DNA of 64,000 nucleotides from Paracoccaceae bacterium (GTDB lineage: Bacteria; Pseudomonadota; Alphaproteobacteria; Rhodobacterales; Rhodobacteraceae): the NCBI GenBank assembly GCA_004153385.1, contig SDAL01000001.1:806001-870000 (forward strand), in the 5' to 3' direction. Positions within the stretch are counted from its first letter, which is position 1. Each line of letters starts with the position of its first letter. The notes beneath the pieces were generated by a model that was not told where the DNA came from, searched no databases, and saw only the letters and a list, made by a program, of their open reading frames with translations. Made by a program: the position numbers and the translations under genes. Positions 26,807-36,657 of this stretch are shown one piece after another.

Positions 26807-29224
26807 ATGGCCACTGCCCGCCTTCGTCATACAGCGCCAGATCTGCTTGCGGGCTATCGGCCGGCCAAAGGTGTGGCCGACGAGATGTTCGATGCCTCGG
26901 GCCGGATGCGACCGGTCTGGCGGCGGTTTGCCAGCCGGTTTCGCAACCTGAGTGCGCAAGATATCGAAGGGCGGTTCGAGCGGGCCGATCAATATCTGCG
27001 CGATGCAGGTGTCTATTTCCGGCAGTATTCCAGCGATCCGCTCACCGAACGCGACTGGCCGCTTAGCCATTTACCGGTGATCGTGGATGAGGCGGAATGG
27101 GCCCGCATCTGTTCGGGTCTGGCCGAGCGTGCGGATCTGTTGGAAATGGTGATGGCCGATCTTTACGGCCCGGGGAAACTGGTCAGCGATCACCATCTGC
27201 CGGCCGAACTGGTCGCCGCCTCACCGCATTTCCAGCGCCCCATGGTGGGCGTCAAACCACGCGGCGGACATTTCCTGCATTTTCTGGCGTTTGAAATCGG
27301 GCGCTCGCCTGATGGCTCGTGGTTTGTGCTGGGCGACAGAACCCAAGCCCCCTCGGGGGCGGGATTTGCACTTGAAAACCGCATGGCCACCGGACGCAGC
27401 TTTCCAGAACTGTTCCCCCGCGCGTTCATTCACCGTCTGGCCGGTTTTTTCGGCGATTTTCTGTCGGCTGCAGATCAGCTTGCCCATCTCGACGGGCCGG
27501 AGCCCTTGGCGGCCATCCTGACACCGGGCCTGTCAAATGATGCCTATTTCGAGCAAACCTACCTTGCACGCTACCTGGGCGTGCCCTTGCTTGAAGGCGA
27601 GGATCTGGTGATCGAAAACGGTCGCGCGATGGTGCGCACGATCGACGGGCCAAAGCCTGTGGGCGCACTTTGGCGGCGGATCGATTCCTCCTTCGCCGAT
27701 CCGATAGAACTGGACGAGCACAGCCAGATCGGCACACCCGGAATGATGCAGGCGATACGCTTGGGCCATCTGGGAATGATGAATGCGCTCGGGTCGGGGA
27801 TTTTGGAAATGCGGGCGATGCTGGCTTTTCTGCCCCGGATCTCGCGCCAGTTGACAGGACAACCGCTCAGCATGCCCAATATCGCCACATGGTGGTGCGG
27901 TGGCCCGCGCGAGAGCCAGTATGTCGCCAGAAACGCACAGAAAATGATGATCGGTCCAGCGCATTCGGTCGATTTGCCGTTCGAGTTGGTTGGATCGGCA
28001 GCGGTGGCGGGACAGTTCCGCGACAAGACCCAAGGCTCGATCGAGGACTGGCTGCGCGAAAAAGGCAGCCAGCTTGTGGGACAGGAGGCCGTGACCCTGT
28101 CGACAACACCTGCATGGATGACCGACGCATCGGGCATGGGCAGGATTGTGCCGCGCCCGATGACGGTACGGGTGTTTGCCGCACGCACGCCGCAGGGCTG
28201 GCGCTTCATGAAGGGGGGCTATGCCCGTATCGGTCAAAGCGAGGACCCTACAGCCCTTGCCATGCAGCGCGGCGGATCGGTGGCCGATGTCTGGGTTGTG
28301 GCACGCAAGCCCGTGGCCCAGATCAGCCTTGCGCCTTCGGGGCGCGACGGGTTTCGCCGCACAGATCCCGGCATTCTGCCCGCCCGCGCAGCCGATAACC
28401 TGTACTGGCTGGGCCGCTACATCGAACGTACCGAAGATGCCATCCGTCTGCTGCGTGGCTATAATCTGCAGCTTGCCGCCACTGGCAACCCCGATGATCC
28501 GCGTCTGCGTTTGCTGCATGCGTATCTGACGGGCGTCGGCTACGATATGCGTGACCCACTGCCCACAGCGCTGATCGGCAGGATAGAGGCCGCCCAAAGC
28601 TGCACGGCCAAAGTGCGCGACAGGTTCTCGACCGATGGCTGGAACGCGCTCAGCGATCTGCTGGCCACCGCGCGCAGAATGCAAAGCCATGTGGTATCAG
28701 GCGATGACGCGGCGCGCGCGATGTCGGTGTTGTTGCGCAAGATCACCGGCTTTTCGGGGCTGGTGCATGAAAACATGTACCGCTCGTCTGCGTGGCAATT
28801 CCTGTCGTTCGGGCGCGCTTTGGAACGGGCCGAGGCGACGGCGGCGGTTCTATCGCTGCTGGCATGCGAAAACGGGCCAAGCGGTGGTCTGGATCTGGTG
28901 GTGGAGCTGGGTGACAGCGTCATCACCCATCAGCGCCGCTTCCGTGTGGAAACCACGCGCGAGACGGTACTGGACCTTCTTGCACTGGATGCGGAAAACC
29001 CGCGTGCGATTCTGTTCTTGCTGAACCGTCTACAGGAGCTGGCAATGGAAATGCCCAATGCCAAAACCTATAACCGGCTTAGCCCGCTCAACAGAAAGCT
29101 GATGCAACTGGTGACGGAATTCACCTGCGCCCAGCCAGCCCAAATCTCCACAGTACGTTTGCAAGATCTGCGCCGCGAGCTTTATGACGTATCGGACCTG
29201 CTGTCCGATGCCTACCTGCGGTGA
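26807..29224 (+). CDS. Circularly permuted ATP-grasp / alpha-E fusion protein
   Basis: This is an 805-residue protein. Residues about 70-460 form the circularly permuted ATP-grasp region (DUF404/DUF407): RDWPLSHLPVIVDEAEWARI, ILTPGLSNDAYFEQTYLARYLGVPLLEG, PNIATWWCGG, and RPMTVRVFAARTPQGWRFMKGG toward the end. From about 520 (PARAADNLYWLGRYIERTED) to the C-terminus lies the mostly helical alpha-E domain (DUF403). In many genomes these are two adjacent genes; here they are fused. ATP-grasp enzymes join carboxylates to amines, so with the flanking proteins it may build or attach a peptide. It lies 29 bp after the DUF2126 gene, and the next gene starts 5 bp after its stop. Confidence 0.9.
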   Translation: MATARLRHTAPDLLAGYRPAKGVADEMFDASGRMRPVWRRFASRFRNLSAQDIEGRFERADQYLRDAGVYFRQYSSDPLTERDWPLSHLPVIVDEAEWARICSGLAERADLLEMVMADLYGPGKLVSDHHLPAELVAASPHFQRPMVGVKPRGGHFLHFLAFEIGRSPDGSWFVLGDRTQAPSGAGFALENRMATGRSFPELFPRAFIHRLAGFFGDFLSAADQLAHLDGPEPLAAILTPGLSNDAYFEQTYLARYLGVPLLEGEDLVIENGRAMVRTIDGPKPVGALWRRIDSSFADPIELDEHSQIGTPGMMQAIRLGHLGMMNALGSGILEMRAMLAFLPRISRQLTGQPLSMPNIATWWCGGPRESQYVARNAQKMMIGPAHSVDLPFELVGSAAVAGQFRDKTQGSIEDWLREKGSQLVGQEAVTLSTTPAWMTDASGMGRIVPRPMTVRVFAARTPQGWRFMKGGYARIGQSEDPTALAMQRGGSVADVWVVARKPVAQISLAPSGRDGFRRTDPGILPARAADNLYWLGRYIERTEDAIRLLRGYNLQLAATGNPDDPRLRLLHAYLTGVGYDMRDPLPTALIGRIEAAQSCTAKVRDRFSTDGWNALSDLLATARRMQSHVVSGDDAARAMSVLLRKITGFSGLVHENMYRSSAWQFLSFGRALERAEATAAVLSLLACENGPSGGLDLVVELGDSVITHQRRFRVETTRETVLDLLALDAENPRAILFLLNRLQELAMEMPNAKTYNRLSPLNRKLMQLVTEFTCAQPAQISTVRLQDLRRELYDVSDLLSDAYLR

Positions 29225-29228
29225 CAGC

Positions 29229-30116
29229 ATGCGCTATGATCTGAAACTGAAAATCACCTATCGCTATGATGGCCCCACGGACCGGGCGCGCAATCTGCTG
29301 CGGTTGCGGCCGCTGTCCCTTGATGGGGTGCAAACCGTCGATGCAGCACGGCTGGAGATCACCCCGCCCCCGAGCGAACGTCACGAGTTCAGGGATTTCT
29401 TTGGCAACCATGTCTGCCATGTGGCGTGGAACACTCCTATCACCGATCTGAGTGTGGCCCTTCACGCGCAGGTCCGGCGGTTTGCCACGGCCACGATGAC
29501 GCCATCGGGTCTTGCCTTTTCAGATATGGCGGAGGCGTTGCGCACCGCGCACAGCCTATCGCCCGAGGCGCCACATCATTTCACAGCAGCCTCGCCCCGG
29601 TTGCCCCAAACTGCCGAGATCGCGACGTTTGCGCGCGATTTTGTTGAACCCGGAAGGCCAGTTGAAACACTCGTACGCCGCCTTGGTCACGCGATCCACG
29701 AACGGATGATTTTCGATCCGCACGCCACCACCGTGACGACACCGGCTGCCGTGGCCTTTGCGGAAAGGCGTGGCGTATGTCAGGATTTCGCACATATTAT
29801 GATCGTGGCCCTACGCAGCCTTGGCATTCCTGCGGGCTATGTCTCGGGGTTTTTGCGCACCTATCCGCCGCCCGGACAGCCCCGTCTGGAAGGTGCTGAC
29901 GCCATGCACGCCTGGGTGCGGATATGGACAGGCGCCAAAACCGGCTGGATCGAATTCGATCCCACCAATGACCAAGCCGCAGGCGAGGATTATATCACCG
30001 TGGGCGTTGGTCGGGATTATTCGGATGTGGCCCCTGTACGCGGCACGATGCGCAGCGCAGGCGGGCAGGAAACCGCGCAGGCCGTCGATGTGATCCCCAA
30101 AGACAGCACAGCTTGA
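29229..30116 (+). CDS. Transglutaminase family protein (third gene of the set)
   Basis: This 295-residue protein has a bacterial transglutaminase N-domain (residues 1-100) and a catalytic core with Cys184 (RRGVCQDFAH), His227 (AMHAWVRIW) and Asp244 (IEFDPTND), so all three catalytic residues are present. Members can act as peptidases, amidases or cross-linkers. The ATG at 29229 is preferred because it lies just after the previous stop; an upstream in-frame start would sit inside the ATP-grasp gene. There is no signal peptide. The proteasome-like Anbu subunit that often follows such clusters is not here; lpxB lies next on the other strand. Confidence 0.9.
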   Translation: MRYDLKLKITYRYDGPTDRARNLLRLRPLSLDGVQTVDAARLEITPPPSERHEFRDFFGNHVCHVAWNTPITDLSVALHAQVRRFATATMTPSGLAFSDMAEALRTAHSLSPEAPHHFTAASPRLPQTAEIATFARDFVEPGRPVETLVRRLGHAIHERMIFDPHATTVTTPAAVAFAERRGVCQDFAHIMIVALRSLGIPAGYVSGFLRTYPPPGQPRLEGADAMHAWVRIWTGAKTGWIEFDPTNDQAAGEDYITVGVGRDYSDVAPVRGTMRSAGGQETAQAVDVIPKDSTA

Positions 30117-30150
30117 AAGCGGCTCAAAGCGGCTTTCAAACCGCTTTCAA
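30113..30150. terminator. Inverted repeat at the end of the transglutaminase gene, probable terminator
   Basis: TTGAAAGCGG (30113-30122, including the stop codon) is repeated inverted as CCGCTTTCAA (30141-30150). A further GCTTTCAA copy inside the loop could pair with the first arm instead, so two exclusive hairpins are possible. The 3' side lacks a long T-run. It lies between convergent genes (the transglutaminase and lpxB). Confidence 0.5.
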
Positions 30151-30168
30151 ACTGGCGTTTGCATATTT

Positions 30169-31317
30169 TCAGCGGTTCATAAACGCGATAACGGATTTTG
30201 CGGCGCGCAAACCGGGCGGTTCTCCGCCCTCGCCCAGACGCTGCATCGTCAATTCCATCGCGGCAACCTGCGCGCTACGGCGGGCGGGATCTTCCATCAG
30301 TTCCAGCAGGCTGGCAGACAGGTTGCGTGCCTGACAGCTGGGGCCCAGAAACTCGGGAACATCGCGTGTATCGGATACCAGATTAACCAGCGTCACAGTA
30401 TCGATCTTCATCATATTCCAGATAATATGCCATGTGATCCGGGAGGCATCATAGCCAATCACCATGGGCGTCCGGTTTGCCGCAAGTTCCAGCGACACGG
30501 TGCCCGATGCCGCAAGCGCCAGATCGGCGGCGGCAAAGGCGGCGCGCTTGTCTTGTGGCGCTTCGACCACGATCGGCGGCACGGGCCAGCGTGCGGTCAT
30601 CGTGCGCACCATCTTGGCCACACCACGCACGGTGGGCACAACCACACGGACCCCAGGCTCGCGGTCGCGCAACTGCATCAACGCCTCGTCAAAGCGCGGA
30701 CCCAGCCGGTTTACCTCTGATTTGCGTGATCCCGGAAGGCACAGCACCATGGTCTGCTCCGGCCCGATCCCGTGGGCCGCACGAAACTGCGCGGCCTCAT
30801 CCGCGTCCGCGCGCGGCTCGGCCACAACAGGATGGCCCACGAAATCGCAGCTCATACCCGCGGCCTGCATATAGGGTGGCTCGAACGGAAGAAGCGCCAG
30901 AACATGATCAACGACTTTCGCCATTTTTCTGGCACGCCCCGGACGCCACGCCCAGACGGAAGGCGCCACATAATGCACCCATTTCTGCGACGGTCGCGCG
31001 GCCTTGACCAAACGCGCGACACGCAAGCAGAAATCCGGGCTGTCAATCGAGATCACCACATCCGGTGCTTGGGCGATGATCGCATCTGCCGTGTCTCGGA
31101 TCAGCCGCTTGAGATGGCGATATTTCGGCACAATCTCGGCAAGCCCCATCACCGAAAGCTCTTCCATCGCAAAGCGGCTTTCAATTCCTTCGCCTTGCAT
31201 GGATTGTCCGCCAACGCCGGAAAACGCGACATCCGGCGACAGAGTTTTCAGCCCCGCCATCAACGCAGCACCAAGTTTGTCGCCCGATGCCTCTCCCGCG
31301 ATGACAAACACGTTCAT
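30169..31317 (-). CDS. lpxB: Lipid-A-disaccharide synthase LpxB
   Basis: This 382-residue peripheral membrane glycosyltransferase (GT19) joins UDP-2,3-diacylglucosamine and lipid X. It has VFVIAGEASGDKLGAALM, SFSGVGG-like FSGVGGQSMQGEG, IVPKYRHLKRL, ISIDSPDFCLRVARLVK, HYVAPSVWAWRPGRARKMAK, CLPGSRKSEV and LAASGTVSLELA. The ATG at 31317 overlaps the lpxI stop (ATGA) and matches the family N-terminus. It is the last gene of the leftward envelope operon. Confidence 0.95.
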   Translation of the reverse strand: MNVFVIAGEASGDKLGAALMAGLKTLSPDVAFSGVGGQSMQGEGIESRFAMEELSVMGLAEIVPKYRHLKRLIRDTADAIIAQAPDVVISIDSPDFCLRVARLVKAARPSQKWVHYVAPSVWAWRPGRARKMAKVVDHVLALLPFEPPYMQAAGMSCDFVGHPVVAEPRADADEAAQFRAAHGIGPEQTMVLCLPGSRKSEVNRLGPRFDEALMQLRDREPGVRVVVPTVRGVAKMVRTMTARWPVPPIVVEAPQDKRAAFAAADLALAASGTVSLELAANRTPMVIGYDASRITWHIIWNMMKIDTVTLVNLVSDTRDVPEFLGPSCQARNLSASLLELMEDPARRSAQVAAMELTMQRLGEGGEPPGLRAAKSVIAFMNR

Positions 31318-32129
31318 CGCGGTCTGACCCAGATGAATATGCCCGCCTCCTGAGCGGCGCGCGCACAAGCGGGTTGGTCAAGGATCATCACCCCGTCTGC
31401 CTCGATCACAATGCCAGACAAACCGGCGCGCGCGACATTGGCGACCGTGTCAGGACCGATAGCCGGCAGGTCGATGCGACGCTCCTGTCCGGGTTTCGGG
31501 GCCTTGAAAAACACCCCCCCGCCACGGTTCAACTGGCGGTGCTCGCCTGCAAAACGCAACATCGCATCGGTACCCGGCAATGTTTCGACCGCCAGACACA
31601 AGCCGTGGGACACAACGCAGCCCTGTCCCACATCGGCTGCCCCCAACGCGCCAATAATCTGGGCGGCGCGGGCGGCGTCAGCCTCGTTCTGGGGGGTGGT
31701 GGTACCGGCAAACAGGCCTTGGGCGGGCAGCAACTCCGGGATCAACTGGTGGATACCGATGGTCTGCATCCCCCATTCGTCAAACAATGTGATGACCTCG
31801 CGCAGCGTGGCATCATCGCCTTGATTCATCGCACTCAGCAAACGCGGCACCAGCTGCGCGGTCTGCAGATCGAACATCTCTTGCTCGATCTGAGGGCGCG
31901 CCAGCGCACCGGCAAACACCACCTGTTTTATGCCGCGCGCCGCCAGATCATCTAAAAACGGTACCAAACGCTCGAACCGGAAAGACACCGGCGTGGCGCC
32001 CTCGACTGCGCAGCTTGTGCCCTCCATCTTGCAAATCAAAAGATCCGGACGGGCCGCGGCAAGCATGGCAGGCAGGCCACCCTCGCCCGCGATCAGGGCA
32101 ATCGTTTGCTGGCTCATAGATAAATCCAT
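31314..32129 (-). CDS. lpxI: UDP-2,3-diacylglucosamine pyrophosphatase LpxI
   Basis: This 271-residue protein is of the LpxI family (formerly DUF1009), which replaces LpxH in many alphaproteobacteria and makes lipid X and UMP. It opens ALIAGEGGLPAMLAAARPDL. GIKQVVFAGALARP, RGGGVFFKAPKPGQERRIDLPAIGPDTV and GIVIEADGVMILDQ follow. The ATG at 32129 is adjacent to the lpxA stop; an ATG four codons later (32117) is equally possible. Its place between lpxA and lpxB supports the call. Confidence 0.93.
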   Translation of the reverse strand: MDLSMSQQTIALIAGEGGLPAMLAAARPDLLICKMEGTSCAVEGATPVSFRFERLVPFLDDLAARGIKQVVFAGALARPQIEQEMFDLQTAQLVPRLLSAMNQGDDATLREVITLFDEWGMQTIGIHQLIPELLPAQGLFAGTTTPQNEADAARAAQIIGALGAADVGQGCVVSHGLCLAVETLPGTDAMLRFAGEHRQLNRGGGVFFKAPKPGQERRIDLPAIGPDTVANVARAGLSGIVIEADGVMILDQPACARAAQEAGIFIWVRPR

Positions 32130-32930
32130 TTATTTGTGTCCCGGTTTCAGAAACGACCGGTCCGACGGGCCGAGGATAAAATCGAGAACCTCCTGCGAGA
32201 CAGCATCCGTATCGCCTTTGGCATCCTGCGCACGGGCTGTTTCACGGAAATTCCCCTCGCCCAAGGCGGCATAAAGCGATTTGAGCGCGCCAATTTCGGT
32301 GCGTTGTGTGCCACGGCGGCGCAATCCAACAAGGTTCAACCCCTCCAGATGCGCCCGTGGCCCTGCAACCAGCCCATGGGGCAAGACGTCCGCGGTGACC
32401 ATCGACAACGCGCCGATCATTGCGCCACGACCGATACGCACCCATTGATGTACGCCCGACAAACCGCCCACGATCACATCATCGCCCAGCTGGCAGTGTC
32501 CCGCCACAGCAACGGAATTCACCAAAATGACGCGATCCCCGATCTGGCAGTCATGCGCGACATGCGATGAAGACATAAACAAACCGTCGTCGCCCACGCG
32601 CGTGACACCGCCACCGCCTTCGGTGCCCGGATTCATCGTGACATATTCGCGAATACGGTTGCGCTTGCCCACAACCAGCCGGGTTTTCTCGCCACGGAAT
32701 TTCAGATCCTGTGGCGCCTGACCCAGCGAAGCAAAGGCGAATATTTCGGTGCCTTCGCCGATCTCGGTCAGACCCGCAATCACCACATGGCTGTGCAATG
32801 TCACATCGGGGCCCAATGTGACCTCTGGCCCGATCAGGCAAAAAGGGCCAATCCGGCAACCCGCCCCGATACGGGCGCCATCTTCCACGATTGCCGAGGC
32901 ATGAATTCGGGCTGTCGGATCAATCGTCAT
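32130..32930 (-). CDS. lpxA: UDP-N-acetylglucosamine acyltransferase LpxA
   Basis: This 266-residue left-handed beta-helix enzyme catalyses the first step of lipid A synthesis with hydroxyacyl-ACP. Hexapeptide repeats fill the first 190 residues ([20 protein letters not shown] and onward). The catalytic His lies in [15 protein letters not shown], and NVVGLRR-type NLVGLRRRG starts the C-terminal helical part. It is separated by 12 bp from fabZ, which competes for the same acyl-ACP pool. Confidence 0.96.
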   Translation of the reverse strand: MTIDPTARIHASAIVEDGARIGAGCRIGPFCLIGPEVTLGPDVTLHSHVVIAGLTEIGEGTEIFAFASLGQAPQDLKFRGEKTRLVVGKRNRIREYVTMNPGTEGGGGVTRVGDDGLFMSSSHVAHDCQIGDRVILVNSVAVAGHCQLGDDVIVGGLSGVHQWVRIGRGAMIGALSMVTADVLPHGLVAGPRAHLEGLNLVGLRRRGTQRTEIGALKSLYAALGEGNFRETARAQDAKGDTDAVSQEVLDFILGPSDRSFLKPGHK

Positions 32931-32942
32931 ATGCAGGTCCTC

Positions 32943-33404
32943 TTATTTGCTTACAGCCATCATCGCCGTGAGCTCGGCCTGACAGGCGACCTCGCCGTCG
33001 ACCATCGCCTTGCCATCAAATTTCCAGACTTTGCCACCACCGCGCAAAAGCGTCAGGTGCATTTTCAAGACATCGCCCGGAACAACTTTGCGGCGGAATT
33101 TAACCTTATCCATTGCCATGAAGTAAACCGACATGTCCTTGTCGACCAAATTCATTGTGATCCCTGTGATCACAGCAGCGGTCTGCGCCATCGCCTCGAC
33201 GATCAAAACGCCCGGCATCACCGGCTCTTGCGGGAAGTGGCCTTCGAAATGGGGTTCGTTTGCGGTCACGTTCTTGATGCCAACGCCGCTCTTGTTCGGA
33301 ACGATGTCGACGACCTTATCGATCAGCAAAAACGGATAGCGATGCGGGATCATCCGCTTGATCAGGGTAAGATCGGCCTCGGTATAGGGGGCGGGTTCAG
33401 TCAT
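32943..33404 (-). CDS. fabZ: 3-hydroxyacyl-ACP dehydratase FabZ
   Basis: This 153-residue hot-dog fold dehydratase acts in fatty acid elongation. The catalytic His is in [25 protein letters not shown] (split here: EPHFEGHFP and [14 protein letters not shown]), and [12 protein letters not shown] opens the domain. [15 protein letters not shown] is the usual downstream block. The ATG at 33404 matches family length; the longer in-frame ORF is not needed. Confidence 0.95.
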   Translation of the reverse strand: MTEPAPYTEADLTLIKRMIPHRYPFLLIDKVVDIVPNKSGVGIKNVTANEPHFEGHFPQEPVMPGVLIVEAMAQTAAVITGITMNLVDKDMSVYFMAMDKVKFRRKVVPGDVLKMHLTLLRGGGKVWKFDGKAMVDGEVACQAELTAMMAVSK

Positions 33405-33521
33405 TCTTGGTCCTTCATTGAAAACAAACAGGGCGCCGCGCCCGCTGTTACCGGATGTATGACGTAGCAATGCCCGACCGGTTTGGCAAGATTTTCGCCC
33501 CGACAGAGATCCAATCCCCGA

Positions 33522-34301
33522 TCAGTTTCCGCCCGGCGCAGCTGCGCCATCGCTATCTGCGGGCGTCTCTGGCGGCGCGGAGCCATCCGCATCCGGTGCA
33601 GGATCAGGCAGGTTACCCGGCACTGGTTGAGGCGTGCCGTTGCCAAGATCGCGGTCAACGATGTCAAGCATTTCGTCGGTCACATCGATCTGCGCAAGCC
33701 CCCGGATAATCACCCGCCGGTCGATCACGATCTGTGCCCCCAGCTTCGCCAGAAGCTGGTCCAGCAGTGGCACTGCTTGTGCAACGAAATTCTGCTGCTC
33801 GGCGTCGAGTTGACGCGACAACGCTTCGGCCTTGGATTTCTGTGCCTCGCGAATGCCGGTGGCCCGATCATCAAACGCGTCGGCCGCCTTGCGAAAATTC
33901 TGCGGGGTCATGGTCGAACGCTGTTCGGTCAGCGCGCGCTCTTCCTTGATCAGTTGCTCTGCGATCCGGTCGTTTTCGGCCGCAAGTGCTGCGGATTCTT
34001 GCGCGATCTGCGTTTTAACCCGTTTGGCCCATTTCGATTGCTGGTACAGCGCCTCCCAATCCAGTGTCAGGATCGGCATCGGTATGGCACCGGTCCCTTG
34101 TGGGCCTGCCGCAGGCACCGCCCCCCGGTTTTCGAGCGTAAGCGAAGGCACGGCGGGTTTCGGCAGCGGCCCGGCCTGAGACGGAAGATCCTCGCCCGTA
34201 GATTGCGCGGTTTGCGCCCATAGCGGCGTTGGCGCGCAAAGAGACAGCCCCGCAAGTAGTGCGGCGCTGCCCAGAAACATATGCCACGCGCGGCACTGCA
34301 T
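33522..34301 (-). CDS. OmpH/Skp-family periplasmic chaperone
   Basis: This 259-residue protein has a signal peptide (about residues 1-29, hydrophobic FLGSAALLAGLSLCA then PLWAQ). A Pro-rich spacer leads into the OmpH core, which starts PILTLDWEALYQQSKWAKRV. A long charged coiled-coil segment (about 95-165) follows, then a return to IVIDRRVIIRGLAQIDVTDEML. Skp-like proteins hold unfolded outer-membrane proteins for the BAM complex. A Pro/Asp/Ala-rich tail of about 40 residues is unstructured. It follows bamA directly, the usual arrangement. Confidence 0.88.
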   Translation of the reverse strand: MQCRAWHMFLGSAALLAGLSLCAPTPLWAQTAQSTGEDLPSQAGPLPKPAVPSLTLENRGAVPAAGPQGTGAIPMPILTLDWEALYQQSKWAKRVKTQIAQESAALAAENDRIAEQLIKEERALTEQRSTMTPQNFRKAADAFDDRATGIREAQKSKAEALSRQLDAEQQNFVAQAVPLLDQLLAKLGAQIVIDRRVIIRGLAQIDVTDEMLDIVDRDLGNGTPQPVPGNLPDPAPDADGSAPPETPADSDGAAAPGGN

Positions 34302-34302
34302 A

Positions 34303-36657
34303 TTAGAAGCGCGTTGACACGGTCAGATCGAAGTTCTGCTCTTCGTCGTAATCTTCTTTCTTGAGCGCTTTGGTAAAGTTCAACCGCAGCGGACCAATCA
34401 CAGAATCCCACAAAAGCGATACGCCGACCACAGACCGGAGATGGAAATCGTCATCGACCTCTACCCCGTTCGCGCCCATCGTGTCGTCAAGCCCCCAGAC
34501 AGAACCCGCATCGATAAATGCAGCCCCGCCCAGTTTGTATTCCTCTGGCAGACCCAAGGGGAATTGCGCCTCAAGACGGGCGACTGCGAAATATTTGCCG
34601 CCAAGCGCATCTTCGTTCGGCGCGGCGGTGTCGCGCGGACCCAGACCGTTGGATTCAAACCCGCGGAATTTACTGTTCCCGCGGAAGCGATCAAGGATGG
34701 TCGTATCGCCGCCGGAATGGGTGGTGACAACCCCGCCTTCCAGCTCGGCTCGCAAGGTGACCTCTTCTTGCCAAATCCGACGCTCGCCACGTACAAGCGC
34801 GGTCGTGGTGATCGCATCGGTATCGCCACCAAGACCGGCATATTCCTGATCCAGACGGAACAGGAAGTTGTAGCGCGGATCGATATTGGTCTCGCTGTTG
34901 TCATAGGTGTAGGTGTACCCCACAGCCGATTTCAGGCGATCCCCTTCTTCGCGCGACAGGATCGGCGACGAACCGGTGCCCTCTGCCGCGTCGAATTCGT
35001 CGACCCCGTAAAGCTTTTCCTTGCTGATCGTGTATTTCAGCTTCAAGCGGCCATTTTCGGAAATCGGGAATTCAAGCGACGGGGTGAAACCGGCAAGACG
35101 CGTGGAATATTGCGCGTTGTCGTTTTCAGACGTGTAATAGAACGCCTGAAGTCCCAGCGCCAGATCCCGCCCGAAGAGATAGGGCTCGACAAAGTTGATC
35201 GCGGATTGCTGGTTGTCGGAGGTCGTACCGATCGACACACCCAGACGTTGACCACGCCCCAGGAAGTTGCGTTCGTTCAGACCGACGTTGATCCCGAACC
35301 CTGCCGACGCACCATAGCTTGCCCCGAAGCTGAGCGAGCCTGTGGGCTGCTCGTCCACGTCCACATCGACCACAACCTGATCTTCGGACGTTCCCGGACG
35401 GGTCTGCACATCGGCGTTGGAGAAATACCCCAGCGCGCGGATACGCTCGGCAGAGCGACGGATTTCACGCGGGTTGTAGGGGTCCCCTTCAACCGATTTG
35501 AATTGCCGCCGGATCACGCGGTCCAGCGTGCTGGTGTTGCCTTCGATATCGATCCGCTCGACAAAAACCCGCGGCCCGCGCACAAGCGCGAATTGCACAT
35601 CCAGCGTCTGGGTGCGCGGATTGCGGGTCACGCGCGGGTCGACACGAATAAAGTTCAAGCCGTCGCGGGTCGCCTGCTCTTCCATACGCGTGACGGCCAG
35701 ATCAATGGCCGAAGGGCTGTAGACCACGCCTGCGCGGATTTTTGCAAGTTTGCTGTATTTTGCGATATCAAGCCCGTCCACTTCGGACACGGTCGAGATA
35801 TTGCCGAATTTGAACTGCTGACCTTCATTGATATTGAAGGTCATGAAAAACCCATCACGTTCGGCGCTCATTTCAGACGAAACGCCCGTGACCTGCACAT
35901 CGGGATAGCCGCGTGACTGGTAGAAATCGGTCAACAACTGCCGGTCAAGCTGTACGCGATCCGCGACGAATGTATCGCTTTGGATGAACGTGCGCAAAAG
36001 CCCTGCCTGTTTGGTGGCCAGAACCTGACGCAAACGACGATCGGAATAGGAGCGGTTGCCGGTGAACGAGATCCGCTCGATCTCGGTCACTTTGCCCTCC
36101 TTGATCTCGTAGGCAATATCGACGCGGTTATCGGAGCGGCGGATGACTTTCGGCGTGACGCGGGCGTTCACACGGCCGCCTTGGGCATAGGCCTCGGCGA
36201 TAGCCTGTGCATCGGCCTCAACGGTGGCGGGGCTGTAGACGCGACGGGATTCAGACGAGATCACAGCCGACAGCTGCTCGTCCTTCATCCGTTTGTTGCC
36301 CTCGAAATTGATCACGTTAATGGTCGGGAATTCCTGAAGGCGGATCACCAGCGTATTGCCCTGCGGCACCAGATCGACGGATTCAAACAGGCCGGAATTC
36401 TGGAGCCCCTGATAGGCATCGTTCAGCGCACCGGCGCTGACCGTTTGACCTTGGGAGATCCCGGTATAACTTAGAACAGTGGTCGCATCGACGCGTTCAT
36501 TCCCCTCGATCTTGACCGAGGAAAAATTATAGCTTTGTGCCGCAACCATCTGTGGTAGGGCGACCGTTGTCAGCGCCACGGCCAGTGACACCGCCGCAGG
36601 CGCCAGAATGCCGGAAATTTGCCCCAGACCCTTACGGTCTGCTTGCCTGTATGTCAT
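34303..36657 (-). CDS. bamA: Outer membrane protein assembly factor BamA
   Basis: This 784-residue outer-membrane protein is the core of the BAM insertase. The signal peptide ends near residue 40 (VALPQMVAAQS). Five POTRA domains (about 45-420; SSVKIEGNERVDATTVLSYTG starts POTRA1) precede the 16-strand barrel. The barrel has the conserved FRGF-type KFRGFESNGLGPRD and a terminal aromatic residue (STRF at the C-terminus). It is preceded by rseP with about 200 bp between. Confidence 0.96.
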   Translation of the reverse strand: MTYRQADRKGLGQISGILAPAAVSLAVALTTVALPQMVAAQSYNFSSVKIEGNERVDATTVLSYTGISQGQTVSAGALNDAYQGLQNSGLFESVDLVPQGNTLVIRLQEFPTINVINFEGNKRMKDEQLSAVISSESRRVYSPATVEADAQAIAEAYAQGGRVNARVTPKVIRRSDNRVDIAYEIKEGKVTEIERISFTGNRSYSDRRLRQVLATKQAGLLRTFIQSDTFVADRVQLDRQLLTDFYQSRGYPDVQVTGVSSEMSAERDGFFMTFNINEGQQFKFGNISTVSEVDGLDIAKYSKLAKIRAGVVYSPSAIDLAVTRMEEQATRDGLNFIRVDPRVTRNPRTQTLDVQFALVRGPRVFVERIDIEGNTSTLDRVIRRQFKSVEGDPYNPREIRRSAERIRALGYFSNADVQTRPGTSEDQVVVDVDVDEQPTGSLSFGASYGASAGFGINVGLNERNFLGRGQRLGVSIGTTSDNQQSAINFVEPYLFGRDLALGLQAFYYTSENDNAQYSTRLAGFTPSLEFPISENGRLKLKYTISKEKLYGVDEFDAAEGTGSSPILSREEGDRLKSAVGYTYTYDNSETNIDPRYNFLFRLDQEYAGLGGDTDAITTTALVRGERRIWQEEVTLRAELEGGVVTTHSGGDTTILDRFRGNSKFRGFESNGLGPRDTAAPNEDALGGKYFAVARLEAQFPLGLPEEYKLGGAAFIDAGSVWGLDDTMGANGVEVDDDFHLRSVVGVSLLWDSVIGPLRLNFTKALKKEDYDEEQNFDLTVSTRF

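Noticed and set aside
34441-35916. 491-codon open frame antisense to bamA
   Set aside because: No domain is recognisable, and the opposite strand encodes a full-length BamA with POTRA and barrel features.
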